From VFJQ01 sp044226525 (GTDB lineage Bacteria > Verrucomicrobiota > Verrucomicrobiia > Chthoniobacterales > Chthoniobacteraceae): DNA of 64,000 bases. The stretch covers positions 62,001 to 126,000 of the forward strand of contig JBGAGV010000022.1 of NCBI GenBank assembly GCA_044226525.1. Direction: 5' to 3'. The position numbers and the translations under genes were made by a program. Positions within the stretch are counted from its first letter, which is position 1. Each line of letters opens with the position of its first letter. This document shows, in pieces, positions 1 through 8,492 of this stretch. The notes under the pieces were generated by a model. The model was given only the letters and a program-made list of their open reading frames with translations. It ran no database searches and was not told the DNA's origin.

Positions 1-1
1 C

Positions 2-1258
2 ACCGCGCTGCTCATCGTCCGGGACCCGGTAGCCGTCGCGATTTACGCCGCCGCCATGAGCCGGGGCATTTTTCCCCGCACGAACTTTGTTTTCGCCACA
101 GCTATTCTCGGCCTGCTGTGCTTCGCCGCTTCTTTCACCGGCATCGGAAACTTGAAGGTCTCTCTTTATGGCTGGCGCGCCGACTTCCTTCATCTGCCCT
201 TGATTGCGCTGTTGCCCCGGGTGTTGCGGCAGGAGGATGTGCGCCAGTTTGGCAAAGTCCTCCTCATGATGATGGGCCCGGAAATGATTCTCTCGGTTCT
301 CCAATTCCAAGGCGGGCCGAGCTCTCAATGGAACGTGGGAGCAGGCGGCGAACTCGGCGCACAGCTCTTCGCTGTCGAGGGGAAGGTGCGCGCCTCGGGG
401 ACGTTTTCGTTCTCGACCGGGTTCGCCACTTACCTCGCTCTGTGCGCCGCGTTCCTCCTTTACGACCTGCTTTCGCGCGGCATCTATCCACGCTGGCTTA
501 CCCTCCTGGCAGCACCGTCGCTGGTGCTCGCAGTCGTCGTCTCCGCCAGCCGCACGGCCGTCATTTCGGTCGCGATCGTCTGCGCCATGGTCCTCTACAT
601 CGCGGCCATGAAGCCGGAGCAGTTCGGCGCCGCCCTTCGCCCGGTGATCGTGGCGTTGCTCGTCGTCGTGGCTCTCGGCAAATTCACGACGCTCTTCGAC
701 GAAGGTCTGGACGTGCATAAGCGGCGCTTCGAGGGTGGCGGTGGCCTGAGCGAGGGCATCGTCAAACGCTACTTTCAAGAATTTGCTGCCGCTGGCCGAG
801 CGTTGGTCAAAGCACCGCTGCTTGGGGTCGGGCTGGGCGTAGGCACGAACGCGGGTGCGCGCATGCTGAGCGGCGAACGCCAGTTCCTGCTGGGCGAAGG
901 CGAATGGGAACGCGTGCTCACGGAGAGCGGTCCGATCCTCGGCACCGGCTATCTGGCCTTGCGCTGCACGGCGTTGATGATGGTCATCGGCGCCGCGCTC
1001 TCGGCCTATCAGCGCAATCACACCCTTCCGCTGCTGCTCGCCGGTGTCAGCGGCACGGATCTGGTGACGGGGCAGTTCGGCCAGCCCACCGCGCTGGGCC
1101 TCGCGGTTTTCACCGCGGGGCTCGCACTCGCCGCGGCTCAACCGGGAGGGCTCAGCGCGCCGCCACCGACGGCTCCCGATCCACCCCGCGAAACCAAAGT
1201 TCGCGGTCGCTCGCGCTACGCGGAACGGTTGCACGGAAACGGTGAAGAAGCGCCATGA
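2..1258 (+). CDS. O-antigen ligase/polymerase-like membrane protein (5' end outside window)
   Basis: The frame is open from the first bases of the window and encodes 418 residues, so the true start lies upstream; the ATG at 56 is probably internal, because the residues before it (RDPVAVAIYAAAMS) read as protein of the same character. The product is highly hydrophobic with about eight to ten membrane segments and a long polar loop in the second half (VHKRRFEGGGGLSEGI...), the layout of Wzy/WaaL O-antigen ligase families, which join or polymerise lipid-linked glycans at the inner membrane. It overlaps the next gene by four bases (ATGA), and the five genes that follow are glycan synthesis genes, which supports a role in surface polysaccharide assembly. 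Ligase and polymerase cannot be told apart here. The last 40 residues are polar and low in complexity. Confidence 0.8.
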   Translation, partial: TALLIVRDPVAVAIYAAAMSRGIFPRTNFVFATAILGLLCFAASFTGIGNLKVSLYGWRADFLHLPLIALLPRVLRQEDVRQFGKVLLMMMGPEMILSVLQFQGGPSSQWNVGAGGELGAQLFAVEGKVRASGTFSFSTGFATYLALCAAFLLYDLLSRGIYPRWLTLLAAPSLVLAVVVSASRTAVISVAIVCAMVLYIAAMKPEQFGAALRPVIVALLVVVALGKFTTLFDEGLDVHKRRFEGGGGLSEGIVKRYFQEFAAAGRALVKAPLLGVGLGVGTNAGARMLSGERQFLLGEGEWERVLTESGPILGTGYLALRCTALMMVIGAALSAYQRNHTLPLLLAGVSGTDLVTGQFGQPTALGLAVFTAGLALAAAQPGGLSAPPPTAPDPPRETKVRGRSRYAERLHGNGEEAP

Positions 1259-2379
1259 AGATCCTGTTGGTGGGCAATTACGAAACCGATCGACAGGAGA
1301 GCATGCTGCGTTTTGCCGACGCCTTGCAGCGCGGACTGAGCACCACCGGCGTGGAGGCAAAAATCATCCGACCGGAATCGCGCATCGGGCGGCTTCATCG
1401 CGGATCACACGGGTTGGGCAAATGGCTCGGTTATCTCGACAAATTCGTGCTTTTTCCGCCGCGCCTGCGGCAGGCGGCGCGCGCCGCGGACGTGGTGCAC
1501 ATCTGCGATCACTCCAACGCCATGTATGTGCCGCACGTCGCGGCACGTCCGCACCTTGTAACCTGCAACGACATGCTCGCGATCCGCTCGGCGAAAGGCG
1601 AGTTCCCCCGGAACCGCACGGGTTGGACCGGCCGGATTTTGCAGCGCTGGATTCTCGGGAATCTGAAGCGCGCCCCAAGGCTGACGTGTATTTCGGAAGC
1701 GACGCGCGGCGATGTCCTGCGGCTCACGGGACACTCGCCCGAAAAAGTAACAGTCACTCACATGGGCTTGAATCATCCCTATGCGCCCGTCGCCGACGTC
1801 GCCGACGCGGCGGAAGCGCGGCGCGAAGGAAAGCCTTTCGATCCCGAAGTGTTCGCCCGCCATCGTGTGCCGGACGAGCCCTACATCATCCATGTCGGTG
1901 GCACGCAGTGGTATAAGAACCGCGCCGGTGTGCTCGCCATTCACGAGGCGCTCGGTCCGGATGCGCCGCGGCTTTTGCTCGTCGGGCGTTCGGGAGCCGC
2001 TCTTCCCGCACGCGTCCTGCAACGCAGCCATGTGGAAAACGAGGCACTCGCCGCCCTCTATTCCGGGGCGGAACTGCTGCTTTTCCCATCGTTCGAGGAA
2101 GGTTTCGGGTGGCCCATCGTCGAGGCGCAGGCGTGTGGCTGCCGTGTGCTGACCACCGGCAAACCACCCATGACGGAAGTCGGCGGCGAGGCGGCTGCCT
2201 ACCTCCCCGAACCGGAAAACGCTGCGACCGGCGCGACTCACGTCCGCGCCCTGCTCGCGCAAGATCGATCCACTCGCCGCCGAATGGTGGAGGCGGGTCT
2301 CGCCAATGCGGCGCGCTTTTCGACCCAGCGCATGATCGACAACTATCGCGCCATCTACGAGGAATTGCTGCGCCGATGA
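1255..2379 (+). CDS. Glycosyltransferase family 4-type (GT-B fold)
   Basis: A 374-residue cytoplasmic glycosyltransferase. The N-terminal Rossmann-like half begins MKILLVGNYE; the C-terminal nucleotide-sugar domain shows IIHVGGTQWYKNR at about 211-223 and the E-x7-E motif (E282 and E290 in EGFGWPIVEA) typical of retaining GT4 enzymes, which transfer a sugar from an activated donor to a growing lipid-linked glycan. The start codon lies inside the stop of the O-antigen ligase gene (ATGA) and its own stop overlaps the next start in the same way, so translation of the operon is probably coupled. Donor and acceptor cannot be read from the sequence. Confidence 0.9.
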   Translation: MKILLVGNYETDRQESMLRFADALQRGLSTTGVEAKIIRPESRIGRLHRGSHGLGKWLGYLDKFVLFPPRLRQAARAADVVHICDHSNAMYVPHVAARPHLVTCNDMLAIRSAKGEFPRNRTGWTGRILQRWILGNLKRAPRLTCISEATRGDVLRLTGHSPEKVTVTHMGLNHPYAPVADVADAAEARREGKPFDPEVFARHRVPDEPYIIHVGGTQWYKNRAGVLAIHEALGPDAPRLLLVGRSGAALPARVLQRSHVENEALAALYSGAELLLFPSFEEGFGWPIVEAQACGCRVLTTGKPPMTEVGGEAAAYLPEPENAATGATHVRALLAQDRSTRRRMVEAGLANAARFSTQRMIDNYRAIYEELLRR

Positions 2380-3509
2380 AAAAGGCCATGCTCCATGTGC
2401 ACCATTCGCTGAACCCCGCGGACGGCGGCCCTTCCGAAGGACAGCGGCAGGTCTGCTCATGCTATGCCGCCACGGGCAATGCAGCGGAAGTGGTCACGCT
2501 CGACTCCCCGGATGCACCGTGGCTCGATCGCTGGCCGGTGCCGGTGCATGCCCTCGGTGGATCGGGCAAATACGGCTGGACGCCGGCGCTGCCGCAATGG
2601 CTGGAGGAGAACCGGCATCGCTTCTCGTGCGCCTTCGTGCACGGGCTGTGGCAATGGCAGGGGGCGGGCACACGGCTGGGACTTCGCGGCAGCGGTGTGC
2701 CTTATTATCTCTTCCCCCACGGCATGCTCGACCCATGGTTTCGCCGAGCGTGGCCATGGCGGCATGCCCGCAAGGTTCTTTACTGGCTGGCGATGGAACA
2801 CCGCGTGGTGCGCGACGCCGCAGGCGTCATCTTTACCGCGGAAGAAGAACGCCTCCTCGGTCGCACGACGTTCTCGCCATGGCTGGCTCGCCGGGAAATC
2901 GTCATCCCGCTCGGCACGCTCGGCCCTCCGTCCGGCGTCGAGGAAGCTCGCGAAAACTTCCTGCGCCGTTTCCCCACCCTCCGGGGCCAGCGCTTGATGA
3001 TCTTCCTCAGCCGCCTGCACGAAAAGAAAGGCTGTGACCTGCTTCTCGAAGCCTTCCGACGAGTCGCACCGCCCATGCACCTTGTCATGGCCGGTCCCTG
3101 CTCCGACGAAAGGCTCCTGCGCCGCCTGCAGACGCAGGCGGAAGGATTGCCGGTTACTTTTACTGGTCCGCTTTGGGATGCAGAAAAATGGGGCGCTCTC
3201 GCGGCTTCGGAAGTCTTCATCCTCCCTTCGCACCAGGAAAACTTCGGCATCGCCGTGGTCGAGGCCCTCTCCTGTGGAGTGCCGGTGCTGATCTCGAACC
3301 GGGTAAACATCTGGCGCGAAGTCGTTAGCGACGGCGGTGGATTTGCGGACGACGACACGATCGAAGGCACCACCCATCTGTTGCGACGCTGGCTGAACGC
3401 GGATCATGCCGCGATGCGCGCCGCGGCCCGACGAAGCGCCGAGGCGCGGTTTGATATTCGCCAGACGGCGGCCACTCTCCTAAAACTTGCGGCGCCTGAA
3501 TCCACATGA
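2376..3509 (+). CDS. Glycosyltransferase family 4-type
   Basis: A 377-residue GT-B glycosyltransferase. I start it at ATG 2376, overlapping the previous stop by four bases; the frame is open further upstream, but that part is an antisense-like arginine-rich shadow of the preceding gene. The beginning (MKKAMLHVHHSLNPADGGPS) has the DGGPS loop frequent in GT4 enzymes acting on exopolysaccharides, followed later by MIFLSRLHEKKGCDLL and an E-x7-E motif near residues 288-296 (ENFGIAVVE). It lies in the operon between a GT4 and an acetyltransferase, and would add one sugar during assembly of the repeat unit. Substrate unknown. Confidence 0.9.
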   Translation: MKKAMLHVHHSLNPADGGPSEGQRQVCSCYAATGNAAEVVTLDSPDAPWLDRWPVPVHALGGSGKYGWTPALPQWLEENRHRFSCAFVHGLWQWQGAGTRLGLRGSGVPYYLFPHGMLDPWFRRAWPWRHARKVLYWLAMEHRVVRDAAGVIFTAEEERLLGRTTFSPWLARREIVIPLGTLGPPSGVEEARENFLRRFPTLRGQRLMIFLSRLHEKKGCDLLLEAFRRVAPPMHLVMAGPCSDERLLRRLQTQAEGLPVTFTGPLWDAEKWGALAASEVFILPSHQENFGIAVVEALSCGVPVLISNRVNIWREVVSDGGGFADDDTIEGTTHLLRRWLNADHAAMRAAARRSAEARFDIRQTAATLLKLAAPEST

Positions 3510-4030
3510 AGTCTTCCTTTTCGCTCAGCCACCAACTCGCCCGCGGCTTGTGGGGCCTGTGCTGGCTGCTGCTCTGCCGCTGGACGCCGCGACCGATGCA
3601 TGCGTGGCGGGCCTTTGTGCTGCGCCTGTGGGGAGCGAAAGTCGGTGCTCGCACGCACGTCTATCCCGGCGCGATCATCTGGGCACCGTGGCAGCTTACG
3701 CTCGGCGATGACGCGTGCCTCGCCGATGGCGCGGAGGCTTACAACGTGTCGCCGATCGAATTGGGCGAGCGGGCCATCGTTTCGCAAGGCGCCTTTCTTT
3801 GCACCGCTTCGCACGATCACCGCGATCCCTCCTTCCCACTCGTCCATCGTCCCATTCGCCTCGAAGCCCGGGCGTGGGTCGCGGCCCGGGCCATCGTGCT
3901 CCCGGGCGTCACCATCGGCACAGACGCCGCCGTCGGGGCCGGCAGTGTGGTGACGAAAGACGTGCCCGCCGGCTGCACCGTGGCAGGCAATCCCGCGCGC
4001 GTCGTGCGGCAACCGCCCCCGGCCTCGTGA
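3506..4030 (+). CDS. WcaF-like colanic-acid-type acetyltransferase (left-handed beta helix)
   Basis: A 174-residue hexapeptide-repeat acyltransferase. A hydrophobic N-terminal stretch (about residues 10-25) is followed by hexapeptide turns such as IELGER, AWVAARAIVLPGVTIG and AAVGAGSVVTKDVPAG, and by the probable catalytic His103 in TASHDH. Length and layout match the WcaF/putative colanic acid biosynthesis acetyltransferase family, which moves acetyl from acetyl-CoA to a sugar hydroxyl. ATG overlaps the previous stop (ATGA), and the next gene starts with a GTG that overlaps this stop. Its role is probably O-acetylation of the polysaccharide made by the surrounding glycosyltransferases. Confidence 0.9.
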   Translation: MKSSFSLSHQLARGLWGLCWLLLCRWTPRPMHAWRAFVLRLWGAKVGARTHVYPGAIIWAPWQLTLGDDACLADGAEAYNVSPIELGERAIVSQGAFLCTASHDHRDPSFPLVHRPIRLEARAWVAARAIVLPGVTIGTDAAVGAGSVVTKDVPAGCTVAGNPARVVRQPPPAS

Positions 4031-4869
4031 GCCGCGTTCCGGTCAGCTTTCTCATCCCGGTCAAAAACGAAGCCGAGAATCTGCCGCGCTGCCTCGCGAG
4101 CATTCCGTGGGCGGACGAGATCTGGGTTGTCGATTCGCAGAGCACCGATGCCACCGCCGAAATCGCCACCGCGGCCGGGGCAAAGGTGGTGCAATTTCAT
4201 TTCAACGGCCGCTGGCCGAAGAAACGCAACTGGGCGCTGGAGACGCTCCCCTTCAAACACGAGTGGGTCTTTGCCCTCGACGCGGATGAAACCCTCCCGC
4301 CCGAGGCGGAGGCCGAACTGCGCGACATCGCGACCGGCTCCGGAGAGCATGCAGGCTATTGGGTGAATCGCCGGTTCATGTTCCTCGGCCGCTGGCTGAA
4401 TCACGCCTATTATCCGAACTGGGTGCTGCGCTTCTTCAAACATCGCCACGCACGTTACGAACGCTTCACCGACGCAGCCATGAATGCCACGGACAATGAA
4501 GTGCACGAACCCGTGGTGATCGATGGCTCGGTCGGCCGCCTCCGCTCCGAGATGGCGCACTATGCCTTTCCGACCATCGAATCGTTTGTCACCCGGCATA
4601 ATCTCTACTCGAACTGGGAAGCGCACGTCTCCCTGGCCGATGCGCCCAGCCGCGACTTCGGCTGGCGACAGAAGCTAAAACGCTGGTCGCGCAAACTTCC
4701 GTGCCGCCCACTGCTGCGCTTCCTTTTCGTTTATATCTGGCAGCGAGGCTTTCTCGATGGACGCGAAGGTTATTACTTCGCCCGGCTGCACGCGATGTAT
4801 GAATTTCTCTCCGTCGCGAAGACTTACGAACTGAAGAAGAAAAATGCGGATCATCGTCTGGGGAATTAA
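4027..4869 (+). CDS. Glycosyltransferase family 2, WaaE/KdtX-like
   Basis: A 280-residue GT-A glycosyltransferase. I choose the GTG at 4027 (GTGA overlap with the previous stop) because the protein then begins MSRVPVSFLIPVKNEAENL, the usual GT2 opening; the open frame upstream of it is a shadow of the acetyltransferase gene. Motifs: WADEIWVVDSQSTD (about 28-41) and the metal/nucleotide-binding DxD as D85-A-D87 in FALDADETLPPEA. This arrangement is typical of the LPS core WaaE/KdtX group. The middle contains several aromatic-rich segments (NHAYYPNWVLRFFKH), common in this family. It overlaps the next gene by 26 bases. Acceptor unknown. Confidence 0.9.
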   Translation: MSRVPVSFLIPVKNEAENLPRCLASIPWADEIWVVDSQSTDATAEIATAAGAKVVQFHFNGRWPKKRNWALETLPFKHEWVFALDADETLPPEAEAELRDIATGSGEHAGYWVNRRFMFLGRWLNHAYYPNWVLRFFKHRHARYERFTDAAMNATDNEVHEPVVIDGSVGRLRSEMAHYAFPTIESFVTRHNLYSNWEAHVSLADAPSRDFGWRQKLKRWSRKLPCRPLLRFLFVYIWQRGFLDGREGYYFARLHAMYEFLSVAKTYELKKKNADHRLGN

Positions 4870-6070
4870 CTACGCCCCGGAAGTCACCGGCATCGGCCCA
4901 TGCAATGCCGCGCTCTGTGAACACCTGCGCGCGGCCGGACACGAAGTCGAAATGGTCTCCACGTTTCCCTACTACCCCGCGTGGAAAAAGCGGCCCGAGG
5001 ACGCCGGGGTGCTCTATCGCACCGACGAAGTCAACGGCGTCCCCGTGCATCGCTGCTGGCACTACGTCCCGCGCATCGTCAAACGCTGGAAACGCATCCC
5101 GCACGAAGCGAGCTTCGTCTTCGCCTCCACCTTGCGCGTGCTCGCGATGCAGCGGCCGGACTTGCTGATCGTCGTCTCCCCACCGCTGCTGCTCGGCGCC
5201 GCGGCGGCGCTGGCCTCGTGGGCTCATGGGGCACCATTCGTCTTTCACGTGCAGGACTTGCAGCCGGATGCCGCCGTCGGTCTGGGCATGCTGAATCCCG
5301 GTTTCTTCACCCGCGCACTCTATGCGCTCGAGCGGTTCGCCTACCGCCGCGCGGGGCGGGTTTCGGGAATCAGCCGCGGAATGATCGCTGCCTTCATGGC
5401 CAAGGGAGTGCCGGAGGAAAAGTGTCTCCTTTTCCCCAACGGCATTCGTCTCTCGCCGCTTCCCGCGCGCGGTGGGTTCCGACAGAAGCATGGTTTTCGC
5501 GACGATGACTTTCTCGCGGTTTACAGCGGCAATATGGGGATGAAGCAAGGGCTCGATTTCATCGTGCACGCCGCGCGGAGCGTCACCGATCCACGAATCA
5601 AGATCGTCCTCTGCGGCGATGGCGCCGACCGCGATCGAATCGCCTGGCACGCGCGAGACACGGCCAATGTTCATCTGCTCCCCCTCCTGCCCGAAGACGA
5701 ATATCGTGAACTTCTGGCGGACTGCGACGTGGCGCTGATTACGCAGGTCGCGCGGAGCGGACACGCCTTTTTCCCCAGCAAGCTGCTGCCCGCTCTCGCC
5801 GCCGAGCGGCCCGTGCTGAGCGTGGCGGATGAAGACAGCGAACTCGCCCGCGCCCTCGCAGAAAGTGGCGCGGGTGTGAATGTGCCCCCCGGCGACGTGC
5901 CCGCTTTTGTGCGCAGCCTGCAGGAGCTGTCAGACCAACCGGCCGAACGAATCCGGCTCGCTCGCGCCGGGCGCGCCTGGATCGAACGCTTTGAACTCTC
6001 GCGCGTGCTGACCGACTTTACCGCTGTCATCGAGAAGACTGGCGGAATTCCCGTTCGACAGGCAGTATGA
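4844..6070 (+). CDS. WcaI-like colanic-acid-type glycosyltransferase
   Basis: A 408-residue GT4-type enzyme. The opening MRIIVWGINYAPEVTGIG and the later PYYPAWKKRPED and HVQDLQPDAAVGLGML closely follow the WcaI/WbuB pattern of colanic acid and O-antigen glycosyltransferases. The C-terminal half carries AVYSGNMGMKQGLDFI and IVLCGDGADRDRI for donor binding. The ATG is 26 bases inside the preceding gene, and the stop overlaps the L,D-transpeptidase start (ATGA), continuing the coupled operon. It would act at the cytoplasmic face of the inner membrane on the undecaprenyl-linked intermediate. Confidence 0.9.
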   Translation: MRIIVWGINYAPEVTGIGPCNAALCEHLRAAGHEVEMVSTFPYYPAWKKRPEDAGVLYRTDEVNGVPVHRCWHYVPRIVKRWKRIPHEASFVFASTLRVLAMQRPDLLIVVSPPLLLGAAAALASWAHGAPFVFHVQDLQPDAAVGLGMLNPGFFTRALYALERFAYRRAGRVSGISRGMIAAFMAKGVPEEKCLLFPNGIRLSPLPARGGFRQKHGFRDDDFLAVYSGNMGMKQGLDFIVHAARSVTDPRIKIVLCGDGADRDRIAWHARDTANVHLLPLLPEDEYRELLADCDVALITQVARSGHAFFPSKLLPALAAERPVLSVADEDSELARALAESGAGVNVPPGDVPAFVRSLQELSDQPAERIRLARAGRAWIERFELSRVLTDFTAVIEKTGGIPVRQAV

Positions 6071-6726
6071 ACGGCTTGATCCGCTTCCTCACCGCCCTCG
6101 CTCTCGTCGTGGTCGTCCAGGCTCAGGAGCCTGCGCCCTCTTCCCCTCCAGCCCCGGAGGCTACTCCCTCGCCGGCAATCGCTCCGGCTCCGGCGAACCC
6201 GCCGCCCCTGGCGCTCGAAGTCGATCTCACCACCCAGAAGGCCTGGGTGCTCCAGGATGGACAGCGCGTCTATGAGACCGCCATCTCCAGCGGGCGCGCC
6301 GGACACGAAACTCCGACCGGCAATTTCACGGTCCTGGAAAAGGACCACGATCACAAATCGTCGCTCTACGGGCGCATTGTCGATGGTTCGGGCCGCGTGC
6401 TGATCGGCGATGCGGATTGCGACACCCCCGTGCCGGCTGGCGCAAAGTTTGTGCAAGCGCCGATGGAACATTTCCTCCGCTTTGACGGTCCCATCGGCAT
6501 GCACGCGGGGCGGTTGCCGGGCTATCCTGCGTCGCACGGTTGCATCCGCCTTCCCCCCAGCCGAGCCGCGCTGTTCTACAACATCGTGGAAATCGGAACC
6601 CCGGTGCGCATCTTTGGCAAAGCCCCGCGCACGGGTCCGCCGGCTCGCCCACGCCCCATCGCGGCGGCTACCCCTGCGCCCTCGCCTACACCGAAGGGTT
6701 GGTTCCCGTGGATCCGGCGGCTGTAA
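6067..6726 (+). CDS. Exported L,D-transpeptidase (YkuD domain)
   Basis: 219 residues. An N-terminal signal sequence (about 1-20) is followed by a Pro/Ala-rich linker (21-47) and a YkuD domain. The catalytic signature is complete: His146 in MHAG and SHGCIRLP at 156-163 with the nucleophile Cys159 and Arg161. Such enzymes form 3-3 crosslinks in peptidoglycan or attach proteins to it in the periplasm. The ATG overlaps the stop of the WcaI-like gene by four bases, so it is co-transcribed and probably translationally coupled with the glycan genes, an unusual place for an L,D-transpeptidase. A short Pro/Ala-rich tail follows the domain. Confidence 0.92.
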   Translation: MNGLIRFLTALALVVVVQAQEPAPSSPPAPEATPSPAIAPAPANPPPLALEVDLTTQKAWVLQDGQRVYETAISSGRAGHETPTGNFTVLEKDHDHKSSLYGRIVDGSGRVLIGDADCDTPVPAGAKFVQAPMEHFLRFDGPIGMHAGRLPGYPASHGCIRLPPSRAALFYNIVEIGTPVRIFGKAPRTGPPARPRPIAAATPAPSPTPKGWFPWIRRL

Positions 6727-6744
6727 GCTCGCCTTCCTTTCCTC

Positions 6745-7884
6745 ATGACCCGCCCTCGCCTTTCGTTCGTCGCCGCGCTCGCGCTCGGCCTGACCGCTCA
6801 CGCCGAAAACGCCGCCATCGTCGGCTCGCTCCAGCCCTTCGTCGAAAGCCACAGCCTCGCTGGCGCCGTCACGCTCGTCGCCACGAAAGACCAGGTGCTC
6901 AGCGTCGATACCGTCGGCTCCATGGATGTCGGGGCAAAGAAAGCGATGCAACCCGACGCTCTTTTCTGGATCGCCTCGATGTCGAAACCGACGACCGCGA
7001 CCGCCTTCATGATGCTGGTCGATGAAGGCAAGGTGAACGTCGAGGACCCGGTGGAGAAATACCTGCCCGAGTTCAAGGACGTGTGGCTCGCCGCCGAGCA
7101 GGACAAAGAGCACCTGCTGCTGCGCCGGCCGGGGCATCCCATCAAGGTGCGTGAAATCCTGAGCCACACGAGCGGGCTGCAATTCAAGTCCGGCATCGAG
7201 CAGCCCACCCTCGACCTGATTCCGCTGCGTGTCGCGGCGCTCTGCCACCCGCTCATGCCGCTGCTCTTCGAGCCTGGCACCAGTTACAAATACTCCAACG
7301 CCGGCATCAATACCGCGGGCCGGATCATCGAAGTGGTGAGCGGCATGAGTTACGAGGACTTCATGCAGAAGCGGCTGTTCGATCCGCTCGGCATGAAAGA
7401 CACAACCTTCTGGCCCACGAAGGAGCAACTCGGGCGCCTCGCCAAGTCCTACAAGCCGAATGAAGCGAAGACCGATCTCGAAGAAACGACTATCACGCAG
7501 CTTCACTACCCGCTCGACGATCACCAGCGCCAGCCGATGCCCGCCGGCGGGCTCTTCTCCACTGCGCAGGACATGGCCAGGCTTTGCCAGATGCTGCTCA
7601 ACGGCGGTGTGGTGAATGGCAAACGGCTGCTCTCCGAGGCTGCCATCCAACAAATGACCAGCCGCCAGACTCCCGAGAATCTCAAGGAGAGTTACGGCTT
7701 CGGTTTCCAAACCGGCGGCGGCACCTACGGCCACGGCGGCGCTTATGCGACCAACATGACGGTCGACCCGCAGCTCGGTCTCATCACCATCTTCATGGTC
7801 CAGCACGCCGGGTTCCCCGGCAATGGCAAGGAGAGCCTCGGCGCCTTTCGCAAGGCTGCGACCGAGACGTTCGGGAAGAAGTAG
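6745..7884 (+). CDS. Exported serine hydrolase, class C beta-lactamase/esterase family
   Basis: 379 residues with a signal peptide (about 1-20, cleavage near AHA-EN). The class C/DD-peptidase-like fold is marked by the nucleophile Ser78 in S-M-S-K81, Y183-S-N185 and a late HGG near residue 330. This family (EstB, PbpE-like, generic serine hydrolases) includes esterases, D-amino acid peptidases and true AmpC enzymes; the YSN and HGG motifs favour the esterase/peptidase branch over AmpC. It starts 18 bases after the L,D-transpeptidase stop and may be read with it. It is probably periplasmic, with peptidoglycan or ester substrates; which one is unknown. Confidence 0.88.
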   Translation: MTRPRLSFVAALALGLTAHAENAAIVGSLQPFVESHSLAGAVTLVATKDQVLSVDTVGSMDVGAKKAMQPDALFWIASMSKPTTATAFMMLVDEGKVNVEDPVEKYLPEFKDVWLAAEQDKEHLLLRRPGHPIKVREILSHTSGLQFKSGIEQPTLDLIPLRVAALCHPLMPLLFEPGTSYKYSNAGINTAGRIIEVVSGMSYEDFMQKRLFDPLGMKDTTFWPTKEQLGRLAKSYKPNEAKTDLEETTITQLHYPLDDHQRQPMPAGGLFSTAQDMARLCQMLLNGGVVNGKRLLSEAAIQQMTSRQTPENLKESYGFGFQTGGGTYGHGGAYATNMTVDPQLGLITIFMVQHAGFPGNGKESLGAFRKAATETFGKK

Positions 7885-8492
7885 CCAGCCGCTTCGGACC
7901 ATCCCGCCGTTACGAAAGTTCACGGTCGGAACAACCCGGATTACGCCGGATCGCTTCGGTGCACGCTGTTTGGATGGAACGGTTCATTTGAAACGCGGAG
8001 GCGCAAAGGACGCGAAGGTCGCTGAGGGCGAAATGGGATCGACTCTCATCCCGGTCACCGGTGGGGCGGGGAAAGATGATTGTGTCTGTCAGATCTCACC
8101 GTGATCCGGCCCGGGTTGAATCGCGATTTTCTCTGATGGATGGGCGCCGTAGCTCCGCCCATCGTGGCCGGGCGAAGTATGCCCGCCGCGCGAAATATTG
8201 TGTTTATTGTGTCTGTTTCTCGGAGGTGCCGTCGCCGCTTTGCTGGTAACGCTTGGGTTGCGGTTTAGAAGCGACTGGATCACCTCTCTCTTTTCGTCCC
8301 TAGGGGGCGTTCGAGCGAACCGTCGGGTTCGTCCATTCCGTCGGTTCCAAGTTTGTCTCAGCCGCCGCCTTTGAGGCAGGCGATGAGGTCGGAACGAAGA
8401 TGATCTCGCGCCCACCACCGGGCTGGCTGAGGGTGAGGCTGGTGGCCGCTTTACCAGGGATGAGCTTTGTCAGCTCACGGTAGCGGCAACGT
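7885..8492. other. 608-bp gap between convergent genes with no convincing gene
   Basis: Nothing here reads as a complete gene on either strand. It holds a purine-rich word array at 7990-8029, a 25-bp hairpin (8139-8163) with 8-bp arms GATGGGCG/CGCCCATC, and a start-less minus-strand open frame (about 8300-8490) that looks more protein-like than its surroundings. I see no tRNA and no clear terminator with a T tract. Confidence 0.5.
7990..8029 (+). repeat. Reiterated purine-rich word array (single arm)
   Basis: The sequence reiterates words of the type ACGCGGAGG, GCGCAAAGG, ACGCGAAGG, TCGCTGAGG with a period of about nine to ten bases. It is intergenic and resembles, in style, one arm of the inverted-arm elements seen elsewhere in this window, but I found no matching opposite arm nearby. 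Confidence 0.5.

Noticed and set aside
5671..7923. 750-codon open frame on the minus strand
   Set aside because: It is antisense to the WcaI-like, L,D-transpeptidase and serine hydrolase genes, which all carry clear family motifs. Long antisense frames are expected at this GC content.
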